From positions 1-40,975 of the forward strand of contig CAJXHE010000007.1 of the NCBI GenBank assembly GCA_913051865.1: a stretch of 40,975 bases of DNA. The letters run 5' to 3'. The notes beneath the pieces are model-generated. The model did no database searches. It was not told where the DNA came from and was given only the letters and a program-made list of their open reading frames with translations. Each line of letters opens with the position of its first letter. The first letter of the stretch is position 1. The translations under genes were made by a program, and so were the position numbers. This document shows, piece by piece, positions 25,077 to 34,280 of the stretch. This stretch comes from an uncultured Flavobacteriales bacterium (lineage in GTDB: Bacteria > Bacteroidota > Bacteroidia > Flavobacteriales_D > Sanyastnellaceae).

Positions 25077-26870
25077 TTGATGAAAAAAATTAGAAACTTC
25101 TGTATTATCGCCCATATTGATCATGGTAAAAGCACGCTTGCAGATAGACTTCTTCAGGAAACGGGGACGATCACAGAGCGTCAGATGCAAGATCAGGCTT
25201 TGGACGATATGGACCTCGAGAGAGAACGGGGGATAACCATTAAGAGTCATGCGATTCAAATGGTACACACCCATACTGACGGTGAAGAATATCTTTTAAA
25301 CTTAATTGACACACCAGGTCACGTAGATTTCTCATACGAAGTGAGCCGTTCTATTGCTGCTTGTGAAGGTGCCTTGCTTATTGTGGATGCCACTCAAGGA
25401 ATCGAGGCCCAAACTATATCTAATCTCTATCTCGCCCTTGAAAATGATTTGGAAATAATCCCCGTCCTCAATAAAATGGATTTGGATTCTGCCGACGCAG
25501 AGGTGGTGGGAGACCAAATCATTGACCTCATCGGTTGCGAAGCAGAAGAAATAATTTTTGCTTCGGGCAAGTCTGGACTGGGCGTAGAGAATATTCTTAA
25601 AGCAGTCATCGAAAGGGTGCCAGCCCCGAAAGGTGATCCTGAAGCCCCTTTTCAGGCGATGATTTTCGACTCCGTTTTCAATAGCTTCAGAGGGATTGTT
25701 GCTTACTTCAGAGTCATCAATGGATCAATTAAACGTCGCGACAAGATAAAATTACTTTCCACGAATAAAGAATATATCGCAGACGAAATAGGTGTTCTGG
25801 GGCTTGACCTCATCCCTAAAGAGACCTTGAGCACTGGTGACGTAGGTTACGTTATCTCGGGAATTAAGGATGCAAAAGAGATCAAAGTGGGAGATACCAT
25901 TACGACCTTCGAAAACCCATGCACGACTGCAGTTAAAGGATTTGAAGATGTGAAGCCCATGGTTTTTGCAGGACTCTATCCTGTCGACACAGAAGATTAT
26001 GAAGAACTCCGTTTTTCTATGGAAAAACTCCAGCTCAATGATGCTTCTCTAGTTTTCGAACCAGAAAGTTCAGCCGCACTAGGCTTCGGTTTTAGATGTG
26101 GTTTCTTGGGAATGTTACATATGGAAATCGTTCAGGAAAGACTCGAACGGGAATTCAATATGACGGTTATTACGACCGTTCCTAACGTGAGCTACATCGC
26201 TCACCTTCCAAACGGAATTCAACAGATCATTAACAACCCTTCTGATTTGCCTGAAAACAAAGGTCTTGTGAAGGTTGAGGAGCCTTACATTAAAGCACAA
26301 ATCATTACAAAATCATCCTACATCGGTCCTGTAATGAGTCTTTGTATTCAAAAACGTGGTGAAATTGTAAGCCAGGTCTATCTTACTTCAGAACGCGTAG
26401 AGCTTACATTCAGCATGCCACTTGGCGAAATTGTATTCGACTTTTACGACAAACTTAAGAGTATCTCAAGGGGTTATGCTTCGTTTGATTACTTCCCTGA
26501 TGGATATCGAGAGTCTGATCTTGTCAAGCTTGACATTCTTCTAAACGGAGATCAAGTAGATGCCCTCTCGGCACTAATCCACAGAGACCATGCGCACGAT
26601 TTCGGAAAGCGGATCTGTATAAAATTGAAGGAATTAATCCCGCGACAACAGTTTATGGTGGCGCTCCAAGCTGCGATTGGAGCAAAAATCATTTCACGAG
26701 AAACAATCAGTGCGGTCCGAAAAGACGTCACAGCGAAGTGCTATGGTGGAGACATTACACGTAAGCGTAAGCTCCTAGAAAAACAGAAAAAAGGAAAGAA
26801 GCGTATGCGCCAGATTGGAACGGTAGAGGTGCCACAGTCCGCATTCCTGGCTATTCTAAAGCTGGATTAA
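25077..26870 (+). CDS. lepA: Elongation factor 4 (LepA)
   Basis: A 597-residue translational GTPase that associates with ribosomes and aids initiation or stalled elongation. G motifs are visible: G1 AHIDHGKST (12-20), G2 region [10 protein letters not shown]3 [15 protein letters not shown], and G4 NKMD. The LepA-specific C-terminal domain includes [27 protein letters not shown] and [40 protein letters not shown]. Length matches the family (about 595-600). Its stop codon overlaps that of convergent rlmN by 4 bp. Confidence 0.97.
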   Translation: MMKKIRNFCIIAHIDHGKSTLADRLLQETGTITERQMQDQALDDMDLERERGITIKSHAIQMVHTHTDGEEYLLNLIDTPGHVDFSYEVSRSIAACEGALLIVDATQGIEAQTISNLYLALENDLEIIPVLNKMDLDSADAEVVGDQIIDLIGCEAEEIIFASGKSGLGVENILKAVIERVPAPKGDPEAPFQAMIFDSVFNSFRGIVAYFRVINGSIKRRDKIKLLSTNKEYIADEIGVLGLDLIPKETLSTGDVGYVISGIKDAKEIKVGDTITTFENPCTTAVKGFEDVKPMVFAGLYPVDTEDYEELRFSMEKLQLNDASLVFEPESSAALGFGFRCGFLGMLHMEIVQERLEREFNMTVITTVPNVSYIAHLPNGIQQIINNPSDLPENKGLVKVEEPYIKAQIITKSSYIGPVMSLCIQKRGEIVSQVYLTSERVELTFSMPLGEIVFDFYDKLKSISRGYASFDYFPDGYRESDLVKLDILLNGDQVDALSALIHRDHAHDFGKRICIKLKELIPRQQFMVALQAAIGAKIISRETISAVRKDVTAKCYGGDITRKRKLLEKQKKGKKRMRQIGTVEVPQSAFLAILKLD

Positions 26871-27949
26871 GAGGTTGACTTCTTCAAGGAGTCTTTGCCT
26901 TGTTCGTTCTTATTGGCGAGTTGACCACACGCAGCGTCAATGTCTTTCCCCCGAGATCTGCGAACGTTAACAATTAAGTTTTTACTTTCAAGGTGGTCTT
27001 TAAAAGCATCCACCTTGACGGCATCTGCTTGCTGAAAACGACCATCATCTATCGGGTTGTATTCAATAATGTTTATTTTACAGGGAACATGTTTGCAGAA
27101 AACCGCAAGTTCCTGAGCGTCTTCGATGGAGTCGTTAAAGTCCCGAAAAATAATGTACTCAAACGTTACACGAGAACCTGTTTTTTCATGAAAATAAATC
27201 AGCGCTTCGGCCAGCGCCTCAATATTGTTAGAATCATTAATGGCCATAATCTCTGAACGCTTCTTGTCGTTCGCGGCGTGCAGACTAAGCGCAAGGTTGA
27301 ATCTAACCTCGTCGTCTCCAAGACGTTTTATTGCTTTTGCAATTCCGGCTGTACTGATCGTTATTCTACGAGGTGACATCCCTAATCCGGGTGTTCCACA
27401 AATTCTCTCCACACTTTCAATCACATTTTTATAATTTAAAAGCGGCTCCCCCATGCCCATATAAACAATGTTTGAGAGATTCGATTTTTCTCTTTCTTGC
27501 GCAATAGAAGCAATCATCTCAACCTGGTCGTACATCTCCGCAGCGGTCAAGTTTTTCATGAGCTTTAACTTTCCTGTGGCGCAAAACAAACACGCAAGAC
27601 TGCAGCCAACTTGAGACGAAATACACGCTGTTGTTCTCGATTTTGTGGGAATTAAGACCCCCTCAACAATATTTAGATCTCCTGGCTTGACTGTCTCCAC
27701 TTTGAATGCGCACTTTACCGTGCCGTCCCGACTGAATTGCTTTTCACTTAATTCAATGCGTTTTAATGAGAAGTTTTCTGCCAGCTTTTGGCGAAAGCCA
27801 ATCCCTAAATTTGTCATTTCATCAAATGATGATGCCGATTTAGACCATATCCATTCTTCCAATTGTTTGGCCCTGAATGGCTTCTCCCCCATTGATACAA
27901 CTGCATCTCGTAACTCCGCGCTGTTTAATGATCTAATATCTTTAAGCAT
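26867..27949 (-). CDS. rlmN: Dual-specificity rRNA/tRNA adenine-C2 methyltransferase RlmN
   Basis: A radical-SAM enzyme of 360 residues that methylates A2503 of 23S rRNA and A37 of some tRNAs. The cluster-binding CxxxCxxC is C116-C120-C123 ([12 protein letters not shown]). The two mechanistic cysteines are C109 and C341 (IDAACGQLA). An open frame begins 16 codons earlier at 27997, but that stretch overlaps the response-regulator gene and is not conserved. ATG 27949 ([10 protein letters not shown]) fits the family, and a perfect TACTTTTG lies 4 nt upstream. It follows the LytTR gene by 37 bp. Confidence 0.95.
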   Translation of the reverse strand: MLKDIRSLNSAELRDAVVSMGEKPFRAKQLEEWIWSKSASSFDEMTNLGIGFRQKLAENFSLKRIELSEKQFSRDGTVKCAFKVETVKPGDLNIVEGVLIPTKSRTTACISSQVGCSLACLFCATGKLKLMKNLTAAEMYDQVEMIASIAQEREKSNLSNIVYMGMGEPLLNYKNVIESVERICGTPGLGMSPRRITISTAGIAKAIKRLGDDEVRFNLALSLHAANDKKRSEIMAINDSNNIEALAEALIYFHEKTGSRVTFEYIIFRDFNDSIEDAQELAVFCKHVPCKINIIEYNPIDDGRFQQADAVKVDAFKDHLESKNLIVNVRRSRGKDIDAACGQLANKNEQGKDSLKKSTS

Positions 27950-27953
27950 GTTG

Positions 27954-27961
27954 CAAAAGTA
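27954..27961 (-). promoter_or_regulatory. Predicted -7 element of rlmN (leaderless)
   Basis: TACTTTTG matches TAnnTTTG and ends 4 nt (CAAC) before ATG 27949. It lies just after the stop of the LytTR gene and argues for an rlmN-specific transcript and for the shorter start. Confidence 0.65.
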
Positions 27962-27986
27962 CCTATACCGAACGTGTATCGCATCA

Positions 27987-28727
27987 TTAACTGGCAATTA
28001 AGGATGACATCCGTTTGCGAAGCTCTTCTCGCTTCCTTACCGCCATAGGAATCTCTTTTCCACTAGTGAGGGTGATAGAGTGTGTTTTATAGTTACACGA
28101 GTGGATACAATTAAGGTGAACGATTTGAGAATTGTGAACACGAAAAAAAACCGGATCATCTAAAATATCTTCGACCTTTTTAAGGTTTTTTGAAATCGTT
28201 AGTCTCCGCCCAGATTCCAGAAATAACGTCGAGTAACTGCCACAGGCCTCGATATGGAGGATGTCTTCATGTCTCACAAAATGTCTTTTTCTCGAGGTTA
28301 CAACCTCAAATCTCCTGGGCGCAGGAGGAAGCGCGCCCATTCCCGGTTTTCTCTTCAGGTAGAAGTGCATTAAAATGCGCCGTGCGCACGCTTTGAGCTC
28401 GTCTTTGTCAATGGGTTTAAGGAGGTAATCAAAAGCCCTCTGCCTCAGAGCGTCGACTGCATATTTGTGGTAAGTCGTCGCAAATACAACGTAAAAGTCT
28501 CTGTCCTTATATCCATCTATTAATTCAAGTCCTGTTTCATCGGGCATCTGTATATCAACAAATACAATGTCTGGAGCGAGGCTCTCAATATAGGATCTTG
28601 CTTCGCGGGCATTTGATGCTGTTTGGATCACATTAAGATACGGACAACTCCTTTCGATTTGACGACAAAGCACTTCCCTTGCAGGCGCTTCATCATCAAC
28701 AACAAGTACATTTAAGCTTTGACGCAT
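27987..28727 (-). CDS. LytTR-type response regulator (orphan)
   Basis: A 246-residue two-domain regulator. Residues 1-120 form a receiver domain with acidic D11 and D12 (VVDDEAPARE), phospho-acceptor D58 (VFVDIQMP) and the late Lys in FDYLLKPID. Residues 140-246 form a LytTR DNA-binding domain (HEDILHIEACGSYSTLFLESGRRLTISKNL ... FFRVHNSQIVHL). Such regulators bind pairs of short direct repeats and are usually paired with a LytS/YehU-type histidine kinase. None is encoded here. Two imperfect direct repeats lie 43-93 bp upstream of the start and could be an autoregulatory site. Confidence 0.93.
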   Translation of the reverse strand: MRQSLNVLVVDDEAPAREVLCRQIERSCPYLNVIQTASNAREARSYIESLAPDIVFVDIQMPDETGLELIDGYKDRDFYVVFATTYHKYAVDALRQRAFDYLLKPIDKDELKACARRILMHFYLKRKPGMGALPPAPRRFEVVTSRKRHFVRHEDILHIEACGSYSTLFLESGRRLTISKNLKKVEDILDDPVFFRVHNSQIVHLNCIHSCNYKTHSITLTSGKEIPMAVRKREELRKRMSSLIAS

Positions 28728-28931
28728 GACTAATTTTCTTCGAAAGAAACCGCATCAAGTCATGAGAAGTATTCGTGTTTTATAAACGTCGACCCTGAAT
28801 TTATATTCGTGTAATAAACGCGTTAGCAAATGTTTATGTCCTCAGAAATTTCATATGGTTTGATGCCGGTTTAAGATAAATATACATCAGGCATATGAAG
28901 TTCCGCGACAATTAAAACAAAATATAAAATG
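28728..28931. other. 204-bp intergenic region upstream of the LytTR gene
   Basis: This is the longest gap in the window. It lies between the lipB stop and the response-regulator start. No tRNA, conserved RNA or open frame was seen. It is AT-rich and holds a pair of 17-19-bp direct repeats at 28770-28820. A weak promoter-like TATATTTA lies further upstream on the minus strand. Confidence 0.7.
28770..28820 (-). repeat. Pair of imperfect direct repeats, possible LytTR binding site
   Basis: On the minus strand CGTTTATTACACGAATA (28820-28804) recurs as CGTTTATAAAACACGAATA (28788-28770). They share CGTTTAT and CACGAATA and differ by a 2-bp insertion. Left ends are 32 bp apart, about three helical turns. 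LytTR regulators bind direct repeats with a GTT core, and GTTTAT is present in both. Autoregulation is inferred from position only. Confidence 0.45.
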
Positions 28932-29654
28932 TTAAGCGGCAGTTACCTCGTCCCATTGAAAGAGATTTTGAAGGTGTGTTTTTAAAAGGGGCTTCACTTC
29001 TTCAAGCGGGATATTTCGTCCGACTTCCTTTGACAAGGAGGTCACTCCTTTGTCAGAAATTCCACAAGGAATGATGAGGTCAAAGAAGTTTAAATCCGAA
29101 TCGACATTAAAGGCAAGACCATGCATCGTCACCCAACGACTGCATTTCACACCGAATGCGCAAATTTTCCGCGCACCTTTGCCAGCCTCCACATCCACCC
29201 AAACCCCAGTCTGGCCTTGTATTCTGCCTGCCTCAACTCCGAAATCAGCGCAAGTCCTAATAACCGATTCCTCGAGAAAACGGAGATATTTATGAATGTC
29301 TGTAAAAAACTGATCGAGGTCTAAAATGGGATATGCCACCAACTGTCCTGGTCCATGGTAAGTAATGTCTCCCCCTCTGTTAATGGGGAAGTAGTCAACA
29401 CCCAATTCAGCCAAACGTGCAGGACTCACAATCACATTTTCAGCGTCACCACTTTTTCCAAGGGTAAGAACATGGGGGTGTTCTACAAATAACAAACGGC
29501 TCGTTGGGAGAGGCCGCTTGGCATTGGGGTCTCCCGAAAGGGCATCTCGCCTGGCAATTTTTTGATCAATCACCGATTTGAAAACCTCTTCCTGGTAATC
29601 CCAACAAGGCTTATACCTCATGGTACCTAGGTCCTCAAATGCGAGCTGCCTCAT
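28932..29654 (-). CDS. lipB: Octanoyl-[ACP]:protein N-octanoyltransferase LipB
   Basis: A 240-residue enzyme that moves octanoate from acyl-carrier protein to lipoyl domains of 2-oxoacid dehydrogenases and GcvH, the first step of lipoate synthesis. Motifs are HPHVLTLGKSGDAENV, the substrate loop NRGGDITYHGPGQLVAYPI, catalytic Lys163 (ARKICAFGVK) and catalytic Cys197 (IIPCGISDKGVTSL). It starts 4 bp after the SIS isomerase gene. A lipA partner, whose Fe-S clusters would depend on the SUF system, is not in the window. Confidence 0.96.
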   Translation of the reverse strand: MRQLAFEDLGTMRYKPCWDYQEEVFKSVIDQKIARRDALSGDPNAKRPLPTSRLLFVEHPHVLTLGKSGDAENVIVSPARLAELGVDYFPINRGGDITYHGPGQLVAYPILDLDQFFTDIHKYLRFLEESVIRTCADFGVEAGRIQGQTGVWVDVEAGKGARKICAFGVKCSRWVTMHGLAFNVDSDLNFFDLIIPCGISDKGVTSLSKEVGRNIPLEEVKPLLKTHLQNLFQWDEVTAA

Positions 29655-29658
29655 TGAA

Positions 29659-30669
29659 CTACTTCAGCGTACTGAGCTCAGCCTTCAGCCGCTCAATATT
29701 TGTGATGTCCACAGGATCAATGCCTGCTCTCTCCGCAAGTAGCAACGAGAGCACATCGCCCAGTTGAATGAGGTACATGAGACGCTGCATTTGATTCTCT
29801 CCTTCAGCATCAATAACCACAACATCCGCGCCGAATTCTCTAAAAATTTCCGAGCAAACGTTCATTCTAAATTGCGTGCGCTTGTGATCCTCCGGGGTCC
29901 GAATAATCAACACTACATCGCTTTCGTTTCCAGAATCCCAGCCCACAAGTTCGTTGTGGTTCATCTCAGGGAACATTTGAGTGTTGACCAGTAATTTACT
30001 GTTCTCATTAAGCTGCTGGCGCCAACGTGTAGCAATAGATCCAACACCAGTATCTGAATACAATAAAATTGACTTTCCCACGACTAAATCTGCAATCGAT
30101 TCAGCCTGCTCACAAACAGATCCAAAAGCATCTGCAGTTGATGTTGACGTTGCCTCTAGTTCTGAATACATTTTCTCAGAAAAGCATCCGAATTGTTTCA
30201 GCGTCCAAGCGAGCCCCACAAAACTGCGTCCAAATTGTGACCTCGGGGGCTGGCCACCGGGCATAGAAACAAAAGGCCAGTTGTGTTTTTCAGCAAGCGC
30301 TCCGAGCAAACCTCCAGAAGTAATCACCGCAATCTTAGCACCTCGTTCATGTGAAGAAGTAACCGCTTCAATGGTCTCTTCTGTGTTTCCCGAATAACTG
30401 CAGGCCAACACAAGCGTGCTTTGAGAAACCCATCCTGGGATCAAATAATCTGAATTTGCGACCACCGGAATTGTACTGTCATGTGAGAGGATGTCTGAGG
30501 CGATCGCGCCGCCAATTCCAGAACCTCCCATCCCTAAAATCAAAACACCATTTGGCGAAAAGCCAGATGATACTTCTTTATGCAGGCCCGCGTCCTTATT
30601 CTGCATGTCTGTCACTGCAGCACTTATTTGTTCAGGAAAATTTTCAATCAGGTCTCTCATATCAGCCAT
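29659..30669 (-). CDS. SIS-domain bifunctional phosphoglucose/phosphomannose isomerase-like protein
   Basis: A 336-residue protein with tandem SIS folds. The first has GVLILGMGGSGIGGAIASDIL and CSYSGNTEETIEAV (sugar-phosphate binding). FVSMPGGQPPRSQFGRSFVGL and MNHNELVGWDS, which supplies a family-conserved catalytic-type His/Glu region, match the bifunctional phosphoglucose/phosphomannose isomerase family known from archaea and some bacteria. It probably interconverts glucose-6-P or mannose-6-P with fructose-6-P; substrate preference cannot be read from sequence. It lies 24 bp after the TonB-dependent receptor gene and 4 bp before lipB. Confidence 0.85.
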   Translation of the reverse strand: MADMRDLIENFPEQISAAVTDMQNKDAGLHKEVSSGFSPNGVLILGMGGSGIGGAIASDILSHDSTIPVVANSDYLIPGWVSQSTLVLACSYSGNTEETIEAVTSSHERGAKIAVITSGGLLGALAEKHNWPFVSMPGGQPPRSQFGRSFVGLAWTLKQFGCFSEKMYSELEATSTSTADAFGSVCEQAESIADLVVGKSILLYSDTGVGSIATRWRQQLNENSKLLVNTQMFPEMNHNELVGWDSGNESDVVLIIRTPEDHKRTQFRMNVCSEIFREFGADVVVIDAEGENQMQRLMYLIQLGDVLSLLLAERAGIDPVDITNIERLKAELSTLK

Positions 30670-30693
30670 ATCAATATCTATATTTAATTAGTG

Positions 30694-32670
30694 TCAATTA
30701 AACACGAAGGTAAGGCTTGCCCGCATCCATCTGCCAGGCAACATCACATTTCCTATATCGACATACGCAACATCTAGCGCATTGTCTACTCTGACATTCG
30801 CCTTCAGCTTGCCCTCCATGAATTCGCGGCTCAAAGTTGCCCCCAGAAGCCCCACAGGTGAAAACTCAACCTCTTCTCCTTCTACGGGACTGTAGTAGCC
30901 ACCCTCCCTGTCTTGTAATGAATACCTCAAAGAGAGCGTAAGGTCTGCGGGAAGAGATAGGGACGTCCTTATATCAAGCTTGTGGCGGAGAAAATCGAGA
31001 ACATAGTTTGACTCAAACCCATCACTGGATTCTTCTGCATTGATAAAAGTATAAGAAACACCAAACGAGTTGTTGTATCTGTCTCGCAATAACAAGGACG
31101 TCTCCATTCCATTAAATGTAACTTCTCTTAAGTTGGCGGCCTGTGTCGTTAATGACCCTTCATATCTCACCCAATCAATCAGGTTGTGCCCTTGACGGAT
31201 GAAAGCTGTTTGTTCAAACATGAGAGAGGTGGTTTCGCTTAGCGCCATGTTGGCCCTCACTCCTGTCTCAAAATTATCGGAAAGCTCTGGAACCAAATCA
31301 ATGGATCCCTGTGCACCTCCTAAATTGTAATATAAGTCGGTAAAGGAGGGCTGTCGAACAGAGCGGTTGACCGAGCCGAACCACAACAAATTACCACTCT
31401 TATCTAGGCGCATTGTTAAATCAGCGCCAGGCAGAATAAATAGTGAATCCATTTCTATAACAGACATGTTGATGGTCGTGGCAAACCTGCCCCATTCTAT
31501 TCTGTGAGATAGCGCGGCCTCGTTTGTCCATCGACGGTCTGCTCTTGAATAGATTGAGTCCCCTTCAAAAAGACCACCAACAGCACCCGCTTCTGTCCCT
31601 AGTAAATTGCTATAAATGGCCTCGTCTCTCAGGTCAACTCTGAAGGCTGTTTGACCTAAAGAACTGCTGTATAACGCATTCATGGTCACGCCTTTTACAA
31701 TACTTATGTGCCTGTTTGGACCTTGATACCATGTCGCAGCAGTATCGTCGTCCATCACGAAGAATCCATCTTCAGTGGGTTCGTAATAGCCTTCCGATTC
31801 TCGGTACAATTCAAATCGATCTGTGTGACTTCTCACATAGGCGGCAGCAAATAAACTTAAGTCTCCAAAAGACTTTTCCCAAGACAATTGTGATTGAAGG
31901 GTCCTCGTTTCTTCATATTGGGTGGGGAAATTAGCTGTATAAAAGTTTTGAGCGCCAAATGCTTTATCAGCCACGCCCACTTGGAATTTAAACAATCCGA
32001 GATCAGAAGATACTGTTGTCGCGTATGACCCCAATATCATCTCCGCGTCAGTGTTTTCATTGTACCCAGATGTCGTGGTCTGACTCAATGCGACTCTGTG
32101 GCGCACATTTGGTGATCCAAAATCCACCGTTGCTTTTGCCCTAAACAAGCCAAACGACCCGGCACCGACAGAAAGAAGTGTTTTGTTTGTCGAGGCTGGG
32201 CCTGTAAAGAGTTGAACCGCTCCCGAAAACGCGCCTTTTCCTACGAAGGGCGAGGCTCCGCCTCTGACCACCTCGATGCGGTGAATGTCTTCTGGGTCGA
32301 AGGTGATGTCCATGAGATGGTGTCCTGTATGAGGTGCGCTCCAACGCACGCCATTCACAAGCAATGCGACTTGTTCAAATGATCCCCCGCGTATCGTGAG
32401 GTCTGACTGAACGCCGAGTGCGCCCCTTTGACGCAGGTCTACGCCTGTAACCAATTCGAGGGTCTCTCCAATAGATACTGCAGCACTTTGGATTATTTCT
32501 TCAGAAGAAATGACAGATATCGACCTCGGAGAGTCCTTGGCTTTGACTTCACCTGGTGAAGCAATAACGACGACCTCTTGAATTTGAATTGAAGGTATTG
32601 GCTCAATTTGGGCTGTAAAAAGCAGCGGAGAAATTAAGAATGCGATTAAAACCTTTGTTTTTATACTCAT
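30694..32670 (-). CDS. TonB-dependent outer-membrane receptor
   Basis: A 658-residue receptor. The signal peptide (MSIKTKVLIAFLISPLLFTAQ) is followed by a TonB-box-like region (EVVVIASPGE), a plug domain (SISVISSEEIIQ ... LTIRGGSFEQVALLVNGVRW ... IHRIEVVRGGASPFVGKGAFSGAVQLFTG) and a 22-strand-type barrel. The barrel ends in the aromatic-terminal LTFVFN expected for BAM recognition. It lacks the carboxypeptidase-like N-terminal domain of SusC proteins and has no SusD partner. It therefore looks more like a siderophore, cobalamin or metal receptor (BtuB/CirA type). The substrate is unknown. Confidence 0.92.
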   Translation of the reverse strand: MSIKTKVLIAFLISPLLFTAQIEPIPSIQIQEVVVIASPGEVKAKDSPRSISVISSEEIIQSAAVSIGETLELVTGVDLRQRGALGVQSDLTIRGGSFEQVALLVNGVRWSAPHTGHHLMDITFDPEDIHRIEVVRGGASPFVGKGAFSGAVQLFTGPASTNKTLLSVGAGSFGLFRAKATVDFGSPNVRHRVALSQTTTSGYNENTDAEMILGSYATTVSSDLGLFKFQVGVADKAFGAQNFYTANFPTQYEETRTLQSQLSWEKSFGDLSLFAAAYVRSHTDRFELYRESEGYYEPTEDGFFVMDDDTAATWYQGPNRHISIVKGVTMNALYSSSLGQTAFRVDLRDEAIYSNLLGTEAGAVGGLFEGDSIYSRADRRWTNEAALSHRIEWGRFATTINMSVIEMDSLFILPGADLTMRLDKSGNLLWFGSVNRSVRQPSFTDLYYNLGGAQGSIDLVPELSDNFETGVRANMALSETTSLMFEQTAFIRQGHNLIDWVRYEGSLTTQAANLREVTFNGMETSLLLRDRYNNSFGVSYTFINAEESSDGFESNYVLDFLRHKLDIRTSLSLPADLTLSLRYSLQDREGGYYSPVEGEEVEFSPVGLLGATLSREFMEGKLKANVRVDNALDVAYVDIGNVMLPGRWMRASLTFVFN

Positions 32671-32704
32671 AAAAAGTTGTTGTTATTCGTATTAATATTC
32701 GGGG

Positions 32705-32712
32705 CAAAGCTA
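32705..32712 (-). promoter_or_regulatory. Predicted -7 element of the TonB receptor-SIS-lipB unit
   Basis: TAGCTTTG on the minus strand fits TAnnTTTG and lies 34 nt before ATG 32670. A TTG sits 15 nt upstream of it, somewhat close for a -33 element. It shares the 101-bp divergent spacer with the lysS promoter. Confidence 0.5.
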
Positions 32713-32759
32713 ATAAGAAACTAAAAACAATTGTCAGAATATTGGCAAGTATCAAATCG

Positions 32760-32767
32760 TATATTTG
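32760..32767 (+). promoter_or_regulatory. Predicted -7 element of lysS (leaderless)
   Basis: TATATTTG matches TAnnTTTG and ends 4 nt (ACGC) before ATG 32772. A TTG lies 15 nt upstream. Confidence 0.65.
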
Positions 32768-32771
32768 ACGC

Positions 32772-34268
32772 ATGATAAGGAGTGAGCAAGAACAGATTCG
32801 ATTAGCGTCTTTACAACAATTAAAGGATTTAGGGATAAACCCATATCCTGCGGAGGAATTTGTAGTAACCCACAAAAGTAAATCCCTCAAGGATGACTTC
32901 AAGCCAGGTGTTAAAGTCAGCATGGCAGGCCGCATGATGAGCCGAAGAATTATGGGGAAAGCGTCCTTTGCAGAACTTCAAGATGCCGAGGGAACGATTC
33001 AACTGTATCTAAATAGGGATGAGATCTGTGAGGGAGAGGATAAAACGATGTACAATTCTGTATTCAAAAAGCTCCTTGACAGGGGGGATTTTATTGGAAT
33101 TGAAGGTGAGACATTTGTAACCAAGGTTGGGGAGTCTTCTGTAAAAGTGTCTGGATTCAAGGTGCTTTCAAAGGCGGTCAGGCCTCTTCCAGCAGTGAAG
33201 ACAGATGAAGACGGGAATGTCCATGATGCTTTCTCTGACCCTGAATTGAGGTACCGCATGAGATATGTTGATCTCTGCGTCAATGAAAAAGTCAAAGAAA
33301 CGTTTGTTGCGCGCAGTAACATCATTAGAACGATCCGTGAAGCCTTTGACAAAGAAGGGTGGTTAGAAGTTGACACTCCTGTCCTACAGGCGATTCCAGG
33401 GGGAGCTGCAGCGAGGCCTTTCGAAACGCATCACAATGCATTGGATATGCCTCTTTATCTTCGGATTGCAAACGAGCTTTATCTGAAACGACTTATTGTG
33501 GGTGGTTTTGAAGGCGTTTATGAGTTCAGTAGGAATTTCCGAAACGAAGGCATGGACAGGACTCACAATCCCGAATTTACCGTTCTTGAGCTTTACGTTG
33601 CATACAAGGACTACAATTGGATGATGAAGGCAATGGAAGATTTGCTCGGAAATGTCGCGCAATCTGTTCACGGTAAAACTGTCGTTACGCTCGCAGGAAA
33701 AGAGATTGATTTTACGCCTCCCTATGCCAGAGTGACGATGAGAGATGCCATTCTAGAGCACACAAATGTTGACATTGACAATCTTGATGAGGACGGCCTG
33801 AGGAAAGCGTGTAAAACCCTCAATATTGACACTGATGCTTCCATGGGCAAGGGTAAACTCATTGATGAAATCTTCGGTGAGAAGTGTGAGCACCTGTATA
33901 TCCAGCCAACGTTTATCACTGATTATCCAGTTGACATGTCTCCTCTTACGAAGGTTCACAGAGACAACCCAAACTATACAGAGCGTTTTGAGCTCATGAT
34001 CAACGGCACTGAGGTCGCAAACGCATACTCAGAGCTGAATGATCCCATTGATCAGCGTGAACGATTCGAAGCTCAAGTGGAGTTGGGCAAAAGAGGAGAT
34101 GATGAAGCGATGTTTATCGACCAAGATTTCCTCCGCGCCCTAGAATACGGTATGCCCCCTACGAGTGGGGTGGGTATCGGTATTGACCGGTTAGTGATGA
34201 TGCTCACAGACCAAACCTCAATACAAGAAGTACTGCTTTTCCCTCAAATGCGACCTGAACAATTCTAA
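32772..34268 (+). CDS. lysS: Lysyl-tRNA synthetase, class II
   Basis: A 498-residue class II synthetase. The N-terminal OB-fold anticodon domain (VSMAGRMMSRRIMGKASFAELQDAEG) precedes the catalytic core. Motif 2 is EFSRNFRNEGMDRTHNPEFTVLELY; motif 3 is PTSGVGIGIDRLVMMLTDQTSIQEVLLFP. LysRS-specific segments FVARSNIIRTIREAFDKEGWLEVDTPVLQ and GGAAARPFETHHNALDMPLYLRIANELYLKRL are present. The length matches bacterial LysS. The DUF59 gene starts 12 bp downstream. Confidence 0.97.
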   Translation: MIRSEQEQIRLASLQQLKDLGINPYPAEEFVVTHKSKSLKDDFKPGVKVSMAGRMMSRRIMGKASFAELQDAEGTIQLYLNRDEICEGEDKTMYNSVFKKLLDRGDFIGIEGETFVTKVGESSVKVSGFKVLSKAVRPLPAVKTDEDGNVHDAFSDPELRYRMRYVDLCVNEKVKETFVARSNIIRTIREAFDKEGWLEVDTPVLQAIPGGAAARPFETHHNALDMPLYLRIANELYLKRLIVGGFEGVYEFSRNFRNEGMDRTHNPEFTVLELYVAYKDYNWMMKAMEDLLGNVAQSVHGKTVVTLAGKEIDFTPPYARVTMRDAILEHTNVDIDNLDEDGLRKACKTLNIDTDASMGKGKLIDEIFGEKCEHLYIQPTFITDYPVDMSPLTKVHRDNPNYTERFELMINGTEVANAYSELNDPIDQRERFEAQVELGKRGDDEAMFIDQDFLRALEYGMPPTSGVGIGIDRLVMMLTDQTSIQEVLLFPQMRPEQF

Positions 34269-34280
34269 ACGTTTAAGACT

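Noticed and set aside
28728-28931. A tRNA or small RNA gene in the longest intergenic gap
   Set aside because: No cloverleaf, TTCRA arm or strong hairpin was visible on either strand; only direct repeats and AT-rich sequence.
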